Assembly: GCA_947359465.1 (NCBI GenBank)
Contig: OX375873.1
Location: forward strand, 133,254,899-133,318,898
Direction of reading: 5' to 3'
DNA from: Metellina segmentata
Taxonomy: Eukaryota; Arthropoda; Arachnida; Araneae; Tetragnathidae
DNA: 64,000 nucleotides
Shown here piece after piece: positions 58,231 to 64,000 of this stretch; within the stretch, counting starts at the first letter, position 1; each line of letters opens with the position of its first letter. The notes below the pieces were generated by a model that did no database searches, was not told the DNA's origin, and saw only the letters and a list, made by a program, of their open reading frames with translations. The translations under genes and the position numbers were made by a program.

Positions 58231-60110
58231 AGAAGCTTGACTTGAGAAGCTTGAAGGCTCTTTCTGAATATTCAGAATCATATAATTTTGTACTAATGAC
58301 AGTAAACGACTTAGTAATGTGGATTATAAATATATATATGAGTATTAAAGTAATATTTCACACAAAACTTCTTACTTATAACTTTGTTTTACTTCCTAGA
58401 AATGTATTTACATGGTATACAGAGGAATAATTTTGTTTTTATTTTTTAAGCGCAATTTTTAAAAAACTGTTACGTGATAGACAAAAACGAATGACATATT
58501 TGAAATTAGCATACCAAAAAACATTAAAGTCAATTGCTACTTTGCAAAAAATATTTGTTCACTGAAAATTTGTAAACCTGTGTTATTAGTCAATCAGTCA
58601 CAAAGTGAACCTCTGTAACAAATACTATCAACATCTATTAATTTTTTTACTTTTAAATAATTTATTTTCTTTGCAAAAATTGTTCTAGGAGGCATTATAC
58701 AACTTATATACTACGAGCAACAAATATGACTGACATAACTGTTTTATCATCAACTCAAGGGCAATATTTTAACCTGATTACACTCATTTTTAAAATCTTC
58801 CCATCTAAAATGTGCTGCATACAAAAGCACAAATGTGCTTCCTCTTTACTGCAACACTTGAAATTATCTGATGTCGAGATGCAGTGATGCTTCCTTAAAG
58901 AATGAAGTCACTTTTATTCTTACCCCCGTCGATACACAATGTCTGTGCCGTGGCCGAAGGCACGGATTACGATATATAAGACTCGCTGAATAGTAAATGG
59001 TAAACAGATAATGCTTATGTAACATGTAGTTATCGGTGTTGTCAAAGAGATCAATGCACTTATGTGGTGCCAAATGCACTTAATCATGGCCATATCCTGA
59101 CGGTTGAGGAACAGATAGAGAAAGGACATAACAGGTTTTCTGAATGTTATCCACCATGTAAGGAATATTGATCAGCTCGTTGCATTTAACGGCGCCAAGA
59201 AAACGCTTATTGATGCGATAAATTCTAGTTAGTTGTAAAAATGTTTAATTAGTTTCCAATTTATTTCAAAAAAATATTTGCATGTTAGACATGAAAATAA
59301 TTATATCTTTATGAATCATGATTAGAAGATTGGAACTAAAAGTTATAACGTATTTCATTCCTTTGTGTTTGAAGTATTTTCACGTGATGTCAACAAAAAA
59401 TAATTAATTGAAGTTCAAGCTAGTCCATAAAGGGTACTCTTTTAAAATTATAAATTGCTACACATTTTGTTTTTCAAATACGTATCATTAGAGAAGGTTC
59501 AAAACTACACTATTTATATTTTTGCTAATATTATGACGATGTTTTCATAAACAAAGTCAGATAGAGGTTCAAACACAAATCCAAGTTTAGTTTAATCATG
59601 TCAATGCTGATTATTAAAGAATTCTAGAATCGGTAATAGTACACCTGTTCTTGATTAATGACAGCTGTGTGACTTTTATTGCGTTTCAGTACATATTGTA
59701 ATTTTATTCGTTTTAACTATTCTCTACTTGACATGAACGTTTTGTATAAGGAAATTTAGAGCATCAACTAAATTTCAATTTAAAATTCAGAAGTAATCAC
59801 TGATTGGCGTTTTATACGCAAAATTTCTATAAGTTGATTTCTAAGTTGACTTGTGTAAAATGAAGCAAATCCACGTGGTATAATACAAAAAAAAAGTTTG
59901 AAATGAAGAAATTAATTTTTCTCTGTGTATTTCTTTTCAGTGATCAATTAAACATTAGTATTGCAGCGGGAAAACAACTCAACTACCGACTGTGGATCAT
60001 AAAAGATTCTCGCGTTTAAAAATTAATTGAAAAATTTTATATTTACGGCAGATATTTTTCTAGACTGCAATTTTTTTCTAGGTATTGTGTGTCTGAGTAT
60101 TTAATATGAT
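58231..60110. other. No gene recognised
   Basis: AT-rich. A minus-strand pair of frames at 58864-59220 (CYVLSLSVPQ, HLAPHKCIDLFDNTDNYM) is interrupted once and might be a worn gene, but I do not recognise it. Confidence 0.35.
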
Positions 60111-60114
60111 GTAA

Positions 60115-61180
60115 ATAGAAATAAATATGTCTGGTAAATTACACAGAGTAAAATACAATTACAAATATAAATACAAATATTGACGACCAGCTACAGGCTC
60201 AAGCCCAACAAGGCTGGTCCTTTGTTTATGAATTCCTCAATCCCCAGTGACTATCCAATTGTATCTTAAATTCGTACACTCCCTTTAAATTAACTATATT
60301 TTCTAGCAACGCGTTCCATTTGTTTATTACCCTATTAAAGTAGTAGTTTTTCCTTAAATCCCGATTAAAATGTGTCTTATTCAATCTATACCCATGGCCC
60401 CTTGTTCTGTTATACCTATTGAAATTTAAGCCCTCTGTGTCCCCTTGTCTTACCAACTTGAAAATCTGAATCAAATCCATACTCCTTCTTCTTCTTTCCA
60501 GTGTATACATGTTTAGCTTACTTAAACGTTCATTATAGTCGGGATTTGCTATCCCATTTATTATTTTTGTAGCTCTGTGCTGAACCCTTTCAATTAATTC
60601 TATATCCTTTTTCATATATGTAGCCCATAATCGTACAGCAGATTCTAGATGTGTAGACTAAGCCCTGATATAACGGCAAGATTATATTTTTATCCCTTGA
60701 AGTTACAGTCTTTTTAATATACCCCAATAACATATTAGCCTTTTTACCCACAGCTGAACATTGGTGACCCATTTTAAAATCCCTGTGAATTATTACCCCA
60801 AGATCCTTGACTGTTTCACCCTCCTTTACCTTTACTCCCTGCAGACAGTACTCGGCTCCACTGTTCCTGTAACCCATATGCAGAACTTGACATTTCCCTA
60901 CATTAAACGACGTACCCTATTTTACAGCCCATTCCTATATCTTATCAAAATCCCCTTGTAAATTCTCTATCTGTAACTTGGTATCCACTGTCCCCCATAT
61001 TTTTAAGTCATCTGCAAATATACTGATTCCATTCTTAATCCTCTGACCTATATCATCTATGAAAATTATAAATAAAATTGGTCCCCAAACTGATCCCTGA
61101 GGCACCCTACTTATAACTTCTGTCCACTCTATTATAATAACTTTTCTAGCACCTCGTCCAATCGTTTATCCTCGGCAAAT
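60115..61180 (-). mobile_element. CR1/L2-type LINE, 5' truncated
   Basis: The minus-strand element starts inside the reverse transcriptase at about 61180 and ends in an AT-rich repeat tail (atttgtatttatatttgtaa, about 60150-60180). It is the largest LINE remnant in the window. Confidence 0.8.
60226..61175 (-). pseudogene. CR1/L2-type LINE reverse transcriptase, C-terminal half
   Basis: Reading from 61130: SRVPQGSVWGPILFIIF (RT block with PQGS), then ISIFADDLKIWG (catalytic FADD, intact), two stops, FNVGKCQVLHMGYRN, VKDLGVIIHRDFKMGHQC and LPLYQGLV. A frameshift near 60650 leads to KKDIELIERVQHRATKIING, RRRRSMDLIQIFKLV, TRGHGYRLNK and YFNRVINKWNALLENIV, stopping at 60226. The ERVQ+RAT and TRGH segments are hallmarks of the CR1/L2 C-terminus. 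Confidence 0.8.
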
Positions 61181-61384
61181 AGCGACCCATACGTGATATG
61201 AATATGCAACTTTCTCATATCCTTCAAATGGACTTTCGCACAATTTAACTTCAAACTAGGTGCGAAAAATATTTCTTAGGCATTTTGAAAATATTTGTAG
61301 TTTTAGAGAAACATATAGTTATACCATAACACAATAACTATACGATAGACGGATTAATATATCCAACCAAATTATCATTAACTA

Positions 61385-61480
61385 GGGGGCCCGCTAAATG
61401 TTCGCTGACGCTCGCCAACCCCCAGATAATTGCTTTGCAATCCTCATTGGTTCGCTGCGCGAACCTTACTCAATTCGCTG
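61385..61480. repeat. GC-richer short repeat with cgctcgc motif
   Basis: actagggggcccgctaaat, ttcgctgacgctcgccaac, ggttcgctgcgcgaacc. It recalls the patch ctcgctatcgctcgtcagc near 24000. ggttcgctgcgcgaacc forms a tight hairpin. Possibly the end of a rolling-circle (Helitron-like) element; unproven. Confidence 0.3.
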
Positions 61481-61704
61481 AGAACTTCCTAGCAAAATAG
61501 ATTATTTACAAAATATGATATTCCAAAAAAATATTTTTTAAATATAAATTTGTTGTATTTCAGAAAAGTTAGTCAGTACCTCTGGAATCAGAACTCGAAC
61601 AATTTGGAATTCAAATGAAAACTCGGAGCAAATTTTGACTTGAAATGTGAGTGCTGCTTTGGAAATCGAATACCCAGCATGTTGTTTGTAAGTTGCAAAA
61701 GCTA

Positions 61705-63515
61705 AAAAAAAATGTAACAAAAGTCTTAAAAAATAATAAAAAATGAAGAAATGTTGGTGGATCAGGGTGTCATCAGGGAGGAGCCTGACCCAAACAACAT
61801 AAAATGGTGTTTTCTACATATGAGCAGCATTAGGCTGAAAAAATTGCTCATACATTCCCCCAAACACCACCAAAAATCAAGTAAAACAAAAACAGAACAA
61901 AATACCAAAACAGAGCAGGAACAGAACGAAATGAAACCCGAAGCCGCAGCTGTGATATCATCAACAACAAGCCTAAAAATTGCCACCAAATGCCATCAAT
62001 TACACAGTCTAACTTACATGCTAACATCATACCTCCGATGCAACAAGTCAAAAAAAAATAATAATAATATGAAAATCCCCAGCCCCTTATCAAAAATATA
62101 TTCATAAATAGTAAAAAAATAAAATTGAAAAGCAAATCCCATGGCTCTGGGTAAATTACGAAAAATAATTATCCATGTGTTGTGCAGGTGTTGATATTAA
62201 TAAATCTTTCAAAAATATTTTTAAAGAATGAAAACGGGTATTTGTTATTGAGAAGTGCGTTTTTTAGATATTTACATTGTAATAAAAAGTTAGCATCAGA
62301 ATTACAATTTTTTGGATAAAAATATTATTAATGATATTCAGACCTATGATTTTAAAGACCTTTTTACCAGCATACCCCTGGACAAATTAAGAGATGTTTT
62401 GAACTATTACTATCATGATTTTAATAACTTAATTGATCTGGATTTTGAGGAATGGGAATTTTTGGTTAATTATTGTATTTTTAATAATTTTATATTTAAT
62501 GGTGAGCATATTTACACTCAAGTTAAGGGTATTCCCCAAGGTTCTAATTTTTCTTCCATTCTTGCTAATTTATTTCTTCATTATTTTGAAAAAAACTTTT
62601 GCCTTCAGATAAATACTGCTTTTAGATTTATTGATGATTTAATTGTTTTTAATAATAGCAACTTTGCTAATATTTGGAAATCCATCTATCCAGACGAACT
62701 TTCTTTAATTAAAACCAATCTGGATAACAATAATACTGATTTTCTAGACATAAAAATTTATGTTTCATCCGGCAAAGTTGACATTAATGTATATGATAAA
62801 CGCAGCGATTTTAAATTTACAGTCATTAAATTAATATTTTGGGACTCCAATATCTCTAAAAGAATATACTACAACAAGATAGCTGGTCCATTGGTACGTT
62901 TCAAAAAAATTTGTAATTCTGATGCTAACTTTTTATTACAGTGTAAATATCTAAAAAACACACTTCTCAATAACAAATACCCGTTTTCATTCTTTAAAAA
63001 TATTTTTGAAAGATTTATTAATATCAACACCTACACAACACATGAATAATTATTTTTCGTAATTTACCCAGAGCCATGGGAATTACTTTTCAATTTTATT
63101 TTTTTACTATTTATGAATATATTTTTGATAAGGGGCTGGGGATTTTCATATTATTATTTTTTTTTTGGACTTGTTGCATCGGAGGTATGATGTTAGCATA
63201 TAAGTTAGACTGCGTAATTGATGGCATTTGGTGGCAAATTTAGGCTTGTTGTTGATGATATCCCAGCTGCGGCTTCGGGTTTCATTTCGTTCTGTTCCTG
63301 CTCTGTATTGGTATTTTGTTCTGTTTTTGTTTTACTTGATTTTTGGTGGTGTTTGGGGGAGTGTATGAGCAATTTTTTCAGCCTAATGCTGCTCATATGT
63401 AGAAAACACCATTTTATGTTGTTTGGGTCAGGCTCCTCACTGATGACGCCCTGATCCACCAACATTTCTTCATTTTTTACTATTTTTTAAGACTTTTGTT
63501 ACATTTTTTTAGAAA
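61705..63515 (+). mobile_element. Penelope-like retroelement with 600-bp inverted arms
   Basis: Left arm 61705-62311 is the inverse of right arm 62915-63515. Landmarks are gttggtggatcagggtgtcatca at 61752 against its complement near 63455, and agccatgggattt/aatcccatggct near 62140 and 63070. The arms include the last 45 or so codons of the reverse transcriptase plus its 3' region, so the left arm is an inverted, truncated copy of the 3' end. Such inverted or tandem 3' copies are a known habit of Penelope-like elements. The 3' side runs to (TA)n at 63683. Confidence 0.7.
62306..63049 (+). pseudogene. Penelope-like reverse transcriptase, 5' truncated but open
   Basis: The frame is open for about 247 codons to TAA at 63047-63049. 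Reverse transcriptase blocks are clear: TYDFKDLFTSIPLDKLRD (first catalytic Asp region), QVKGIPQGSNFSSILANLFL, FRFIDDLIVFNN (catalytic DD), TDFLDIKIYV, and VYDKRSDFKF then DSNISKRIYY. The FLD and YDKR order resembles Penelope-type rather than LINE or LTR enzymes. The N-terminal RT blocks are missing because the frame begins where the inverted left arm ends, and no GIY-YIG nuclease follows. It is 5' incomplete despite having no internal stop. Confidence 0.75.
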
Positions 63516-63678
63516 TTCTTGTGTTCTTGAAATTATATTGCTTACCATGCTATGTCTGCAGCTTCAGCGCGCTTGCATGGGTAGTTTCGAGTTTCGGTTT
63601 CTGGTTAATGCACCCCGGCTGTTTGGTTATTTTTTGTTATTTTGTGTGTGTTATGTTATTTTGTATATTTTATGTTGT

Positions 63679-63679
<1 letters not shown>

Positions 63680-63718
<39 letters not shown>
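63680..63718. repeat. (TA)n microsatellite
   Basis: About 19 TA units, lying on the 3' side of the Penelope-like element, as at 34347. Confidence 0.9.
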
Positions 63719-63722
<4 letters not shown>

Positions 63723-64000
63723 GAATATAAATATCCATAAATATTCAATAAAATTTCATCCGATAACGCATGAATTTATAATTCAATTGAGGCGCGGGGC
63801 CTCGTGATAAACAAACAATCGTACAGTGTTGCCAAAACGCGATAGTAAATAACGTCTTTTTTGCGTGCCACGTAAGAGAATTATATATATAAATACTCTC
63901 AATGTTTTATTGATTTCCTAGATTTACTCTCATGAATCATAATTTTGTTTCAGTTCCAATCTAATTTTATGCATAAGAATATATGCAATAGAATAGTCAA
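63719..64000. other. No feature recognised
   Basis: Short flank to the window end, AT-rich with ggcgcggggcctcgtg at 63791-63806; nothing identified. Confidence 0.4.

Noticed and set aside
58864..59220. Minus-strand frames HLAPHKCIDLFDNTDNYM as a gene
   Set aside because: An internal stop and no recognisable family; kept only as an unassigned stretch.
61751..62107. 118-codon and matching 86-codon (63205-63465) frames as a protein MLVDQGVI...
   Set aside because: They are the same antisense reading of the Penelope-like element's 3' region in the two inverted arms. The charged low-complexity tail and the lack of an independent copy make coding unlikely.

Overview
This 64 kb window looks like intergenic or intronic DNA from an arthropod nuclear genome. 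The mix of Tc1-like elements, tRNA-derived SINEs and arthropod-type multicopy proteins suggests a chelicerate, most likely a spider; that is an inference from remembered families, not a search. The sequence is strongly AT-rich, with long (TA)n tracts. No open reading frame belongs to a recognisable host gene. Every coding stretch I can identify is a decayed transposable-element (TE) protein, so the window is best read as a record of nested insertions.

Layout. 0-10.2 kb: an almost full-length Tc1-like transposase (minus strand, one nonsense codon), a TTAA-flanked MITE, an 8-bp-duplication MITE, two internally deleted Tc1 derivatives, a GC-rich block and a TTAA-flanked fold-back element. 10-17.2 kb: a palindromic satellite, a long (TA)n tract, a tandemly duplicated mariner-like 5' end, a second Tc1-like N-terminus fused to a LINE fragment, and a CpG-rich block. 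17-30 kb: a pogo/Tigger-like C-terminus, a Tc1 derivative carrying two further MITEs, a Mutator-like transposase pseudogene split by an insertion, and a mariner-like element with 220-bp inverted ends. 30-46 kb: a LINE 3' end with a hairpin and (CAA)n tail, a 460-bp tandem duplication hit by another Tc1 derivative, a second copy of the 8-bp-duplication MITE, possible regulatory blocks, and many SINEs. 46-64 kb: more SINEs, a small hAT MITE, a pogo-like fragment, an arthropod multicopy TE-type gene interrupted by a complete hAT element with intact 8-bp duplications, a CR1/L2-type LINE 3' end, and a Penelope-like reverse transcriptase flanked by 600-bp inverted arms.

The strongest direct evidence is structural. 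Target-site duplications can be read exactly for three hAT-type insertions, two TTAA insertions, one 781-bp MITE and one TA-flanked element. Four Tc1 derivatives share one deletion breakpoint. The Tc1 family shows a 32-residue spacing between its second and third catalytic residues, instead of the usual 34. Non-annotated stretches hold no gene, RNA gene or CRISPR array that I can support.
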